A stretch of DNA of 64,000 bases from Cereibacter changlensis JA139 (GTDB taxonomy: Bacteria; Pseudomonadota; Alphaproteobacteria; Rhodobacterales; Rhodobacteraceae): NCBI RefSeq assembly GCF_003034985.1, contig NZ_PZKG01000001.1:1-64000 (forward strand), given 5' to 3'. Shown one piece after another: positions 51,389 to 60,169 of the stretch. The translations under genes were made by a program, and so were the position numbers. Position 1 is the stretch's first letter; each line of letters opens with the position of its first letter. The notes under the pieces were generated by a model that saw only the letters and a program-made list of their open reading frames with translations, was not told where the DNA came from and did not search any database.

Positions 51389-53082
51389 GATCCGCCCGCC
51401 AGCAGCGGTTGGCGGCGGCGGGCGATCGCGGCCTCGCCGCGCGCCGGGTAATCGCCGATCAGCACAGGTTTCATCCCCTCGTTGCGCAGACTGTGCAGGA
51501 ACTGGTCGAAGCCGGTCAGGTCCACCAGCCGCGGCGCCTCGGTCAGCCGGCGCAGGGCGCGCGGGCTGATCTCGTCCATCAGGGTCTGCAACGGCTCCAT
51601 CGGGCTCTCGATGAATTCCGCGAGGCGCCAGACCCGCACCCGCGCCTTCACCCAGGAGGCGCCCAGCATGGTCAGGTGGCCGCTCTCAACCTTCTGCAGC
51701 CAGGCGGCCTGCTTGCGGATCTCGGCCACGGGGCGGCGGGAGCGGAACAGCGGAACCGCCCAGGCCCCCGAGATCACCGAGACCTGAGCATTCGGATCGG
51801 CGGCGAAGAAGCGGGCGATCTCCTGCCGGTCGCCGGGGCCGAACTGGAAGCACTGCCGCTCGCCCCTCGTGTTCCAGATCAGGCTGGTGAGGAAGGCCTG
51901 GGGGTTGTAGTCGCGCAGCGCCGCCGAAGAGCTGAGCCCGCCGTCATAGACCGGCTCTCCCCCGGCGAACTGCACCCGGTCCGGCGCGAACAGATGGCCA
52001 TGCACCCGCGTGCCGGCTACCTTGCCGAGCCAGGGCGCAAAATTCTCGAACAGCTCGGCGAAGCCCTCGAAGACCGAATAGGCCGCGGCGGTGCGGCCAT
52101 TCTCCCAGCCGGGGTTGGGGTGGCGGCTCTGCATGTAGAGCCCGGCGCGGCCCTTGGTCCGCCGCTCCACCGCCTTGGAGAACAGCCGGTCGATCTTGCC
52201 GGGGTTCGGCTCGGCCCGCGCCGCGTCGGCGGCGTCGTCGCGGAGGAAGCTGCGGTAGAGCTTGCCGGCCTGCGGCCAGATCTTGCGCGCCACGAAACAG
52301 TCGGAGCGGCGCAAGAGCTGCAGGTGATCGTCGTAGAAGATATGCGGCTTGCCCTGGAAATCGAATTTCGCCAGCGTCAGCGACCGGCTGTCGACCTGCC
52401 GGGAATGGCGCCGCACCAACGTCTGGAAATAGCACTCGTCCGGGATCCAGACCTTGCGGAAGTAGCGGTCGAGCACCGGCCGCTGCGGGTCCTGCAGGAT
52501 CGCCTCCAGTGTCCGCCGGGTCAGGCACCACCACTGGCTGCCCAGATGCGGCTCCAGCCCCTCGGGGATCCGTCGGCGCAGGCCGAGACGGCGTTGGAGC
52601 GTGACGTATCGGTCGAACAGCCGCCGGTTGCGCCGCCAGGAGAAGGGGAAATGCAGGGTGAACCGCTCCAGATCCAGCCCGCCGACCGCCCAGCCGACAT
52701 CCTCCGTGGTCACCGACTCGATGAAATCGGTCTGCGGCCGGGCCTCGAGATAGGCTTGCAGCTCGGCCACCGGGCGCAGCGGCAGGCAGGCGCCGGAGGC
52801 GAGATACACATGCCGCACATTGGGAAAGTCGCGCAGCAGCACGGTCGCGGCCGAGAGCGTGGCCCCGACGACGCCCCAGGTGCCCCATTCGCAGGCATGG
52901 CGTTCGCAGAAGCGGATGTTGCCCAGATCGGCCAGCACGGTCGCCAGCCGGGCATGGCGGCGGGCCGCAACCCGGCGGTCGAGGTGGATCACCACCGGGC
53001 ATCCGCGCTCGGCCCAGTGCCGCGCCACCTGCGCCGCCCGGTCCAGGGCCGTGTGACAGAGCATGAGGAAACCGACGCTCAT
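51385..53082 (-). CDS. Core-2/I-branching-type glycosyltransferase (GT14-like) with long C-terminal extension
   Basis: A 565-residue protein. Residues 1-250 match GT14-type enzymes (core-2/I-branching, xylosyltransferase-like): MSVGFLMLCHTAL, VIHLDRRV, YLASGACLPLRP and GSQWWCLTRRTLEAIL. The remaining 300 residues hold no domain I recognise, though similar extensions occur in alphaproteobacteria. It likely adds a GlcNAc or xylose branch. It starts 1 bp after the GT2 gene. Confidence 0.82.
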   Translation of the reverse strand: MSVGFLMLCHTALDRAAQVARHWAERGCPVVIHLDRRVAARRHARLATVLADLGNIRFCERHACEWGTWGVVGATLSAATVLLRDFPNVRHVYLASGACLPLRPVAELQAYLEARPQTDFIESVTTEDVGWAVGGLDLERFTLHFPFSWRRNRRLFDRYVTLQRRLGLRRRIPEGLEPHLGSQWWCLTRRTLEAILQDPQRPVLDRYFRKVWIPDECYFQTLVRRHSRQVDSRSLTLAKFDFQGKPHIFYDDHLQLLRRSDCFVARKIWPQAGKLYRSFLRDDAADAARAEPNPGKIDRLFSKAVERRTKGRAGLYMQSRHPNPGWENGRTAAAYSVFEGFAELFENFAPWLGKVAGTRVHGHLFAPDRVQFAGGEPVYDGGLSSSAALRDYNPQAFLTSLIWNTRGERQCFQFGPGDRQEIARFFAADPNAQVSVISGAWAVPLFRSRRPVAEIRKQAAWLQKVESGHLTMLGASWVKARVRVWRLAEFIESPMEPLQTLMDEISPRALRRLTEAPRLVDLTGFDQFLHSLRNEGMKPVLIGDYPARGEAAIARRRQPLLAGGS

Positions 53083-53083
53083 C

Positions 53084-54094
53084 TCAGGCCCAGTTCCCCC
53101 TGGACATCAGCCCCAGGATCTCCAGCTGGCGCCAGTTGATGTATTTCTCGCTCCAGCGGCCCCAGAAATCCGGCCGGTCGCCCAGCGCAGCCTGGTAGGC
53201 CCGGTATTCGTGGCTGTTGGCGTAATGCTCGCCGCGGCGGATCTCCTCCTCGGCCTTGGAGGCGAAGCTGTCGAGGAACTTGGCGTGCAGCAGGCAACCC
53301 GAGGCCTTCTCGCCGCCCCATTCGTCGTAGACGAGGTTCAGCCCGCGCGGCAGCAGCATGTGGGTGGAGCTGACATAGGCGTAATCCCTGCGCCATTTCA
53401 CCAGCGGCACCTTGTTCAGCGCCGGAGCCCGCCCCGGCTGGTCGGCGAAGAACATCCGGGCGCGCGGCCCGCCCTGGATCCACAGGTTGCCGAAATGGGG
53501 GTTGCGGGTCATCGCGTAATTGCCGCTGTCGAACCAGCAGGCGATCTCGAACGGGTCCTGCCCCTCGCGGTAGGGCTCGGCGCCCACCGGCCCCTTGGGA
53601 TACATGTCCAGCAGCATGGCGCTGAACGACTTGATCGAGGAAGCGTCGAGCCAGTCGGTCAGCGCCCGCAGCGGACGGGTGTCGCAGAACGGGTAGACGA
53701 AGAACTCGTCCGGATCGACCACCAGGCACCAATGCCCGTGGCCATGGCGCATCTGCAACCCGTTCAGCCAGTCGACGCCAAACCGCGCCCGCCGGTAGCT
53801 TGCCGCCGAATGCCAGAGAGAGACATCGGCCTGCCCGGCGAGGTAGTCCCGCGACCCATCCTCCGACCCGTTGTCGACGATCAGGAAATGATCGACGCCG
53901 AGCGCGCGGTAATAATCGAGGAAATAGGGCAGCCGCACCCGCTCGTTGCGCAGGGTGGAGAACAGCAGGATGTCGTCGCGGCGGATCCTGCCGGTGCGGC
54001 AGGCGACCGGCGCAAGCTCGCGGCGCTTGCGGAGCGCCCGCAACTGCCAGCGATTGCGCGCCAGACGCAGCCGGATGGTCGAGACGATGCCCAA
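53084..54094 (-). CDS. Glycosyltransferase (GT2-like, GT92-type fold)
   Basis: A 336-residue protein. LFSTLRNERVRLPYFLDYYRALG with DNGSEDGSRD and VVDPDEFFVYP (the metal-binding DxD-like set, about 120) marks a family 2/92 glycosyltransferase. The sugar is unknown. The only available start is a TTG at 54094 with a poorly spaced GAGG, so the true N-terminus is uncertain. Part of the leftward glycan operon. Confidence 0.8.
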   Translation of the reverse strand: MGIVSTIRLRLARNRWQLRALRKRRELAPVACRTGRIRRDDILLFSTLRNERVRLPYFLDYYRALGVDHFLIVDNGSEDGSRDYLAGQADVSLWHSAASYRRARFGVDWLNGLQMRHGHGHWCLVVDPDEFFVYPFCDTRPLRALTDWLDASSIKSFSAMLLDMYPKGPVGAEPYREGQDPFEIACWFDSGNYAMTRNPHFGNLWIQGGPRARMFFADQPGRAPALNKVPLVKWRRDYAYVSSTHMLLPRGLNLVYDEWGGEKASGCLLHAKFLDSFASKAEEEIRRGEHYANSHEYRAYQAALGDRPDFWGRWSEKYINWRQLEILGLMSRGNWA

Positions 54095-54133
54095 TCCCTC
54101 GTTACTCTCCCCGGGGCGACGCGCCCCGCACTC

Positions 54134-55345
54134 TTACAAAGCATCACATGCGGCGGTGACCGCCCGGAAATGGCTCGCCCAGTCGGGCAGGCCACGCGCC
54201 GGAGGGCGTCCGCCTGCCGGACTCCGGCCTGCGATCACCCTGATCCAGAGATAGCGATCGTTCGGATCGAGGTAAACGGGGTAGTCGCCCAGGGTCTCGG
54301 CAAAGACCGGCAGATTGCTGCACAGCACGGGCACGCCCAGCGCCATCGCCTCCAGCGGCGGCAGGCCGTAGCCCTCGGCGAAGCTGGGAAACAGCAGCGC
54401 CTCGGCCCCCGCCAAGAGCGCCGCCACCGCGCCGTCCGGCAGATCCGGATGCTCCCGCACGGCCGATCCGCTCCGGGCCCTGGCGTCAAGCCTCTGGAAA
54501 ACCTCGTCATTGTTCCAGCCGCGCCGGCCGAGCAGCAGAAGCTGCGGAACCTCGCCGGCCGGCAGGCTCTCCTCCAGCCGATCCCAGACATCCAAGAGCA
54601 GCGCGTGGTTCTTGCGCGGCTCGATGGTGCCGACGGCGACGAAATAGCGCAGCGCCGGCAGCGGCGTCGCCGGGTCGGGGCGCGGCATCGGAACGCCCAG
54701 CGGCGCGGTGATCCCGGGCGGGGTCCGGCCCAGCCGGGCGAGCTGCGCCTCGGTGCGGCGCCGGGCGTCTTCGGTGCTGTGGATCACCAGATCGGCCCCG
54801 GCCGAGACCGCGGCCATCTTGCGGCGGAAGACGGCGGGGATGCCGGGCCGGGTGAACTCCGGATGCTCCAGCGGGATCACGTCATGCACCAGCACCACGA
54901 CCCGCAGCCCGGCGGCGCGGATCCGTCGCAGGGCGAATTCGCTGAGGTTGGCATGGCCGAGGTTGAGATAGCAGCTGCCGGCGGGCAGATGCCGGCGCAG
55001 CAGGGGGGAGAGCAGGGGGGCAAGGCAGCGGTCGCAGGCCAAGCGGCGCATGTCGGCCTCGGCCTTGGCGCGCCAAGGTTGGCTGCGGCGGAACAGGCGG
55101 CCCGCAAGGTCGGCAGGGCCGAGCGGCAGCCCCTCCAGCCGGTCCCGCAGCGCCTGCATGCCCTTGCGGTCCAGCAGCAGGAAGCCGAGCCGGGTGCGCA
55201 GCAGCCCGAAACAGGGCTGCGGCGCATCGAGCAGGTGGTCGAGCCAGGCGGCCTCCACCCGGTCCACCCCGGTCAGCGGCCCCTGCCCCAGACGCGACAG
55301 CAGTCGCGTCAGGTCCAGAAGCCGCGCCGGGGCGGCGGCGCGCAC
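54134..55345 (-). CDS. Glycosyltransferase family 4
   Basis: A 403-residue GT-B enzyme. N-terminal half with VVLVHDVIPLEHPE, C-terminal half with VGTIEPRKNHALLLDVW and FPSFAEGYGLPPLEAMALG, the E-x7-E nucleotide-sugar motif of GT4. A GTG start at 55345 directly follows the galU stop, so the two are coupled. Sugar donor unknown; UDP-sugar from GalU is possible. Confidence 0.88.
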   Translation of the reverse strand: MRAAAPARLLDLTRLLSRLGQGPLTGVDRVEAAWLDHLLDAPQPCFGLLRTRLGFLLLDRKGMQALRDRLEGLPLGPADLAGRLFRRSQPWRAKAEADMRRLACDRCLAPLLSPLLRRHLPAGSCYLNLGHANLSEFALRRIRAAGLRVVVLVHDVIPLEHPEFTRPGIPAVFRRKMAAVSAGADLVIHSTEDARRRTEAQLARLGRTPPGITAPLGVPMPRPDPATPLPALRYFVAVGTIEPRKNHALLLDVWDRLEESLPAGEVPQLLLLGRRGWNNDEVFQRLDARARSGSAVREHPDLPDGAVAALLAGAEALLFPSFAEGYGLPPLEAMALGVPVLCSNLPVFAETLGDYPVYLDPNDRYLWIRVIAGRSPAGGRPPARGLPDWASHFRAVTAACDAL

Positions 55346-56239
55346 TTACTGCGCGGCTTTTTCCAGCGAGGTCATATCGCTCAGATAGGCCGAAAACTCC
55401 TCGCGCAGTTCCGGGCGGGCGAGGCCGAAGGCCACGGTCGCCTGCAGGAAGCCGGCCTTGGAGCCGCAGTCGTAGCGCTGGCCACGGAAGCGGAAGCCAT
55501 AGACCTTCTCCGGCCCGCCGATCTCTTCGGCGATGGCGTCGGTCAGCTGGATCTCGCCACCGGCGCCTTCCTTGATGCGGTTGAGGTTGTTCAGCACCGT
55601 CGGCGACAGGATGTAGCGCCCGATCACCGCGAGGTTGGACGGCGCGTTGCTCTTCGGCTTCTCCACCATGCCGTTCACTTCGACGATGGCGCCGCGATCC
55701 TCTGCAATCGACAGCATGCCGTAGGACGACGCCTTCTCGGGCGAGACCTCCATCGCGGCGACCATGTTGCCGCCGGTCTCGGCATAGGCTTCGACCATCT
55801 GCTGCAGGCAGGACTTGTCGGAGGCGATCACGTCATCCGGCAGCATGACCGCGAAGGGCTCGTCGCCGATCAGACGGCGCGCGCACCAGACGGCATGGCC
55901 GAGGCCCAGCGCCTTGTGTTGGCGCACATAGGCGATGGCGCCGCTTTCCATGTTGGTGTGCTCCAGCACCTTCAGCAGGTCGAGCTTGTTCGACCGGCGC
56001 AGCGAGGCTTCGAGCTCCGGCGCGTGGTCGAAATAGTCCTCCAGCGCGCCCTTGCCGCGCGAGGTGACGAAGATGAATTCCTTGATGCCGGCGGCCCGAG
56101 CCTCGTCGATGGCATATTGGATGAGAGGTCGGTCGACCAGGGTCATGATCTCTTTCGGGATCGACTTGGTGGCAGGCAAAAACCGGGTGCCCAGGCCTGC
56201 TACGGGGAAGACTGCCTTGGTAACCTTCTTGATTCTCAT
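55346..56239 (-). CDS. galU: UTP-glucose-1-phosphate uridylyltransferase
   Basis: A 297-residue enzyme that makes UDP-glucose for surface glycans. VFPVAGLGTRFLPATKSIPK (10-29) is the nucleotide site and PLIQYAIDEARAAGI follows. ATG at 56239 gives the usual length; a GTG at 56248 or ATG at 56254 would add 3-5 residues and sit closer to a GGGAGG site. That site lies in a hairpin (56256-56274), so translation may be controlled. Confidence 0.95.
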   Translation of the reverse strand: MRIKKVTKAVFPVAGLGTRFLPATKSIPKEIMTLVDRPLIQYAIDEARAAGIKEFIFVTSRGKGALEDYFDHAPELEASLRRSNKLDLLKVLEHTNMESGAIAYVRQHKALGLGHAVWCARRLIGDEPFAVMLPDDVIASDKSCLQQMVEAYAETGGNMVAAMEVSPEKASSYGMLSIAEDRGAIVEVNGMVEKPKSNAPSNLAVIGRYILSPTVLNNLNRIKEGAGGEIQLTDAIAEEIGGPEKVYGFRFRGQRYDCGSKAGFLQATVAFGLARPELREEFSAYLSDMTSLEKAAQ

Positions 56240-56255
56240 ATCTCTCACTCTCATC

Positions 56256-56274
56256 GCCTCCCATTCGTGGAGGC
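56256..56274 (-). promoter_or_regulatory. Hairpin over the galU ribosome site
   Basis: On the minus strand GCCTCC pairs with GGAGGC around a 7-nt loop, and the GGAGG half is the only strong ribosome site ahead of galU. A translational switch is possible; no ligand or partner is known. Confidence 0.4.
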
Positions 56275-56375
56275 TGGCCCAAACTACACGGAGTTGCAGC
56301 GCTTCGCACCATAAACCCGCAGCGTTTCGGCAGAATGACGCTGAACGACGGTTGTTCCGGCCGGTGTAAAGCGCT

Positions 56376-57587
56376 TCAGCGCGGCGCCTCGCCCATCGGC
56401 CGCAAGCTGGCAAGCCTCTGGCGCTCGGCTGAAATCCGGCTGTCGCGGCTCGCCCGGCGGAGGAGCGGGCCCTCGCGCAGGCTCTGGCCGAAAATTCCGC
56501 CGGTCTGCAGCCAGAAACCGCGCGGATCGTAGCTGTGACCGTGACGGGCCGGGCTTTTGCCGAAGAGGAAGAGGGTGACGATGTACTCCCCGGCGGCGGC
56601 CGCCGCCTCGGCCTCCAGCGCCCGGCGGCGGCTGGGCGGGCCGGCGAGCAGCAGCCCCGGCCGCGGTCCCGTGCCGTCGAGCGGGCGGAAGTCGGGCGGG
56701 TCAGTGGAGAGCGGCGGCAGGGCGGCAAGCGGGCGGAGCAGCCCCTCGGCCAGCCCCTGCTCCAGCGTGCCCAGCAGCCGGCGCAGGTCGCGCGGCTCCA
56801 GTCGGGCGGCGACCATGTGGCGCAGCAGCCGGCGGCGCTGGTCGTCACGCAGCCGCGCCAGCGCGCCGGGCCAGAGAGGCTCCGGCGCGTGGCGGCGCAG
56901 GAAGACCATGGTCGAGGCGCCGATCTCGCGCAGCGTGCGCGGCGCCCGGTCGGCGCGGCGATGGGCGCTTTCGGCGAAACCGTGATGCACCTCGGCCAAG
57001 GGCACGATGGCGGTCAGGCCGGGCAGGCGCAGGCAGACGTCGGCCTCGTCGAGGTAGAAGCGGAAGGCGGGATCGAAGCCGCCGATGGCGCGCAGCACCT
57101 CAGTGCGGAAGGCGCAATTGGCGCCCTGCACCTTGGGGGCGCGTGTCGCCGTTCGCTCCAGCAGGGTGACGGCCTCCGGATCGACGGCGCGCGCATGATC
57201 CTCGCCGCACTGGTCCAGCTCGCAGGCGCGCCACTGGAAGGAGATGCCGTTGCGGCCCCGGGTGAAGCCGCCCGCCTTGGTGACGTGCGGATCGGCGAAG
57301 GGGGCGGTGAGCCGCCTGAGCCATGTGGGCTCCGGGACCGCGTCATCGTCGAGAAAGGCCACCACGTCCCCCGCAGCCTGGGCGAGGCCCAGGTTGCGGG
57401 CGGCAGAGATATTGGCCTCGTCGAAGGTGACCAGCTTGATCTGCGGGTCGCTCACCCGCGCGGCGGAGGCCGGATCGGCCACCACGATCAGCTCGAAACG
57501 GGGGAGGTCCTGCTGCCGGATCGCCGTGATCGCCCGCGCCAGCGCCTCGGGGCGATGACGGCTGACGACGATCAGGCTGACCGTCAT
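56376..57587 (-). CDS. Glycosyltransferase family 2
   Basis: A 403-residue protein. The N-terminal GT-A domain (1-230) has SLIVVSRHRPEALARAI, FLDDDAVPEPTW (DxD metal site, about 78) and FYLDEADVCLRLP, the acceptor/base motif. The C-terminal 170 residues are Arg- and Leu-rich with no domain recognised. It overlaps the kdsB stop by 4 bp (ATGA), so it is coupled to kdsB upstream. Confidence 0.87.
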   Translation of the reverse strand: MTVSLIVVSRHRPEALARAITAIRQQDLPRFELIVVADPASAARVSDPQIKLVTFDEANISAARNLGLAQAAGDVVAFLDDDAVPEPTWLRRLTAPFADPHVTKAGGFTRGRNGISFQWRACELDQCGEDHARAVDPEAVTLLERTATRAPKVQGANCAFRTEVLRAIGGFDPAFRFYLDEADVCLRLPGLTAIVPLAEVHHGFAESAHRRADRAPRTLREIGASTMVFLRRHAPEPLWPGALARLRDDQRRRLLRHMVAARLEPRDLRRLLGTLEQGLAEGLLRPLAALPPLSTDPPDFRPLDGTGPRPGLLLAGPPSRRRALEAEAAAAAGEYIVTLFLFGKSPARHGHSYDPRGFWLQTGGIFGQSLREGPLLRRASRDSRISAERQRLASLRPMGEAPR

Positions 57588-58381
57588 CCGGCCTGCATCT
57601 CGGCCATCATCGCCTCGATCCGGGCGACATCCTCCGGGTTGTTCAGCTCCCAGAACTGCCGCCCCCGCGCCTCGACCTCGACGCAGAGCACCGGGCGCTC
57701 GCGTTCGAGGAAGCGCAGCTGCTCCAGCCCCTCCAGCCCCTCCAGCGGGCCGGCCGCCCAGCCGCGATAGGCGGCAAGCGCCGAGGGGCGGTAGGCATAG
57801 ACCCCGACATGGTGGAACACCGGCGTCTCGGCGTCATCGGCATAGGTCTTGCCGGTATAGGGGATCACTTCCTTGGAGAAGTAGAGCGCGCGGCGGTCGG
57901 CGCCGAAGACCGCCGTCGTGCCGCCGACCCGGCCGGCGCGGCGATCGGCGAGAAAGCCGTTCAGCGCCCGCCCGTCGCAGCGCAGAACCGGCGTCGCCAC
58001 CTCGGCCCCGGCATCGGCATCGAGCCCGGCGATCAGATCCTCGACGAACCATGCGGGCGTCAGCGGCGCATCGCCCTGCAGGTTCACCACCATGTCGAAG
58101 CCGCCGAGCTGGTCCAGCACCTCGGCGCAGCGTTCGGTGCCGTTCTGGCAGTCGGAGGAGGTCATCACCACCTCGGCGCCGAAACCCTCCGCCGCCTCGC
58201 GGATGCGGTCGTCGTCGGTGGCCACCACCACGCGGTCGACGCCCTTCACCGCCATCGCGGCCTCCCAGCTGCGCTGGATCAGCGTCTTCGACACCCCATC
58301 GGCCCCGCGCAGCGCCACCAGCGGCTTGCCGGGATAGCGGGTGGAGGCGTAGCGGGCGGGGATGGCGATCAGGACGGACAT
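57584..58381 (-). CDS. kdsB: CMP-Kdo synthetase
   Basis: A 265-residue cytidylyltransferase that activates Kdo for LPS core or capsule linkers. AIPARYASTRYPGKPL (6-21) is the CTP site, and LQGDAPL carries the metal Asp. ATG overlaps the cysQ stop by 1 nt and its own stop overlaps the GT2 gene. Placement in a glycan operon suggests the product is used for a surface polysaccharide as well as LPS. Confidence 0.95.
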   Translation of the reverse strand: MSVLIAIPARYASTRYPGKPLVALRGADGVSKTLIQRSWEAAMAVKGVDRVVVATDDDRIREAAEGFGAEVVMTSSDCQNGTERCAEVLDQLGGFDMVVNLQGDAPLTPAWFVEDLIAGLDADAGAEVATPVLRCDGRALNGFLADRRAGRVGGTTAVFGADRRALYFSKEVIPYTGKTYADDAETPVFHHVGVYAYRPSALAAYRGWAAGPLEGLEGLEQLRFLERERPVLCVEVEARGRQFWELNNPEDVARIEAMMAEMQAG

Positions 58382-59175
58382 CAGGACTGCAGCTCCACAC
58401 CCGGGGCATAGGCGATGAAGAACGGGTTGTCCCAGCCGGGCTTGCCGTATTCCAGCACCTCCTGCGTGTCGAAGCGCACCACATGGCCGCCGGCCCCGCG
58501 CAGCACCGCATCGCCCGCCGCCGTGTCCCATTCCATCGTGCGGCCCAGACGCGGGTAGAGATCCGCCTCGCCGGTCGCCACCAGACAGAACTTCAGGCTC
58601 GATCCCGCGCTCTTCATGTCGCGCACCTGATACTTGCCGATGTAGTCGTCCGTCGCCTGATCGCGATGCGATTTCGACGCCACCACCATCAGCGCGCCGT
58701 TGTCGGGCTCGGAGACGGCGATCCGCCGCAGGTTGCCCGGCTTCTGCTTGTCGAGTGCGCCGGTCTCCTCGACCGAGCCGCCGTCGGGCTGGGTGTAGAA
58801 CAGCCGCCCCTGCGCCGGGGCATAGACGACGCCGCGCACCGGCACGCCATCCTCGACATAGGCGATGTTCACGGTGAAGTCGCCGCGCCGCTGCACGAAC
58901 TCCTTCGTCCCGTCCAGCGGATCGACGATGAAGAAGGTCCGCGCCATCAGCGCATGCGACTCCGCCTGTTCCTCGGTGATCAGCGCCACCTCGGGATAGG
59001 CCGCGCGCAGTCCGGCCGAGATCAGCGCGTCGGCGGCCTCGTCTGCCTCGGTCACCGGGCTGGCGTCGGACTTGGCCTTCACCTCGAAATCGGGGCCGTC
59101 ATAGACCTGCATGATCCGGTCGCCCGCTTCGAGGGCAAGACGGCGGATCAGGGGAATGAGGTCGTCGAAATTCAT
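58381..59175 (-). CDS. cysQ: 3'(2'),5'-bisphosphate nucleotidase
   Basis: A 264-residue magnesium-dependent phosphatase that turns PAP (left after PAPS use) into AMP. EEQAES near 67, DPLDGTKEFV near 85 and WDTAAGDAVL near 213 are the metal and phosphate sites of the inositol-phosphatase fold. First gene of the leftward run that ends in a sulfotransferase, which gives it an obvious local job. The ATG at 59175 has a GGAG site. Confidence 0.94.
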   Translation of the reverse strand: MNFDDLIPLIRRLALEAGDRIMQVYDGPDFEVKAKSDASPVTEADEAADALISAGLRAAYPEVALITEEQAESHALMARTFFIVDPLDGTKEFVQRRGDFTVNIAYVEDGVPVRGVVYAPAQGRLFYTQPDGGSVEETGALDKQKPGNLRRIAVSEPDNGALMVVASKSHRDQATDDYIGKYQVRDMKSAGSSLKFCLVATGEADLYPRLGRTMEWDTAAGDAVLRGAGGHVVRFDTQEVLEYGKPGWDNPFFIAYAPGVELQS

Positions 59176-59211
59176 CGCAGGCTCCGTGACATCCGCGCCG
59201 CGGCGCGCGTG

Positions 59212-59240
59212 TTGAAAAACAGGTCGCCTGTTCTTATCCT
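59212..59240 (+). promoter_or_regulatory. Promoter of the export-permease gene with internal operator
   Basis: TTGAAA (59212-59217), exact 17-nt spacer, TATCCT (59235-59240). Inside the spacer is a perfect inverted repeat AACAGG-TCG-CCTGTT (59218-59232), where a repressor would compete with RNA polymerase. The start point would be near 59247, about 60 nt before the ATG. Confidence 0.6.
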
Positions 59241-59305
59241 CGCTCGGAGGGGGAACGGCAAGGTTCGCGTATCCCCCGGTGTTTGTGCGAGTGAGGGAGC
59301 CGGTG

Positions 59306-60121
59306 ATGTTCCGCAGCCATGACGCCGGAAGGCGGTCGCCCTGGGCGATCCTGGAGCTGATCTTCCACGCCTCGGTGCGCTCGGTGCGCAAGACCCATGG
59401 CAATGCGCTCTGGGGGCTCCTGATCAACATCCTGCAGACGCTGCTGCTGGTGATCGTGTTCTTCATGATGTTCGCGGTGCTCGGCATGCGCGACACGGCG
59501 ATCAGGGGCAACTACCTGCTCTACATCATGTCGGGCGTCTTCCTGTTCATGACCCATACCAAGACCGTGGCCGCCGTGGCCGCAGCGGAGGGGCCGACCT
59601 CGGCGATGATGAAGCACGCGCCGATGAACCCGGTGATCTCCATCGCGGCGGCGGCCCTCGGCGCGCTCTACACCCAGGTGCTGTCGCTGTCGGTGCTGCT
59701 CTATGGCTATCACGCCATCGTCGAGCCGATCACCATCGACCAGCCGGTCGGGGCGCTGGGGATGCTGCTCCTGTCCTGGAGCACCGGGCTCGCCATCGGC
59801 ATGGTGTTCCTCGCGATCAAGCCCTGGTCGCCGGAGGTGGCCAGCATCGGCGCGGCGGTCTACATGCGGGTCAACATGGTGGCCTCGGGCAAGATGTTCG
59901 TCGCCAACGCCATGCCCTCGCTGCTGCTGCGGCTGTTCGACTGGAACCCGCTGTTCCACACCATCGACCAGGGGCGCGGCTTCATCTTCCTGAACTACCA
60001 CCCGCATTACAGCTCGATCGGCTATCCGGTCCGGGTGATGCTGGCCTGCATGATGATCGGGCTGATGGCCGAATTCTACACCCGCAAGCATGCCTCGCTG
60101 AGCTGGGCCGCCGGGCGCTGA
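59306..60121 (+). CDS. Polysaccharide-export ABC-2 permease (KpsM-like)
   Basis: A 271-residue inner-membrane protein with about six helices and an amphipathic N-terminus, matching ABC-2 permeases for capsule or O-antigen export. The ATG at 59306 has a GAGGGAG site. The partner ATPase (KpsT/Wzt) is not in the window. It is divergent from cysQ-kdsB-glycosyltransferases, so it may export their product. Confidence 0.82.
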   Translation: MFRSHDAGRRSPWAILELIFHASVRSVRKTHGNALWGLLINILQTLLLVIVFFMMFAVLGMRDTAIRGNYLLYIMSGVFLFMTHTKTVAAVAAAEGPTSAMMKHAPMNPVISIAAAALGALYTQVLSLSVLLYGYHAIVEPITIDQPVGALGMLLLSWSTGLAIGMVFLAIKPWSPEVASIGAAVYMRVNMVASGKMFVANAMPSLLLRLFDWNPLFHTIDQGRGFIFLNYHPHYSSIGYPVRVMLACMMIGLMAEFYTRKHASLSWAAGR

Positions 60122-60134
60122 CCGCAATCGGCGC

Positions 60135-60163
60135 TTGCACCGAAGGGCGCTTGGGCCTATAGG
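60135..60163 (+). promoter_or_regulatory. rimP operon promoter
   Basis: TTGCAC (60135-60140), an exact 17-nt spacer and TATAGG (60158-60163). Start point about 60170. Confidence 0.7.
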
Positions 60164-60169
60164 ACAAGC

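Noticed and set aside
53063-56314. A 1083-codon plus-strand frame spanning three glycosyltransferase genes and galU
   Set aside because: It crosses several well-supported genes on the other strand and has no recognisable domain.
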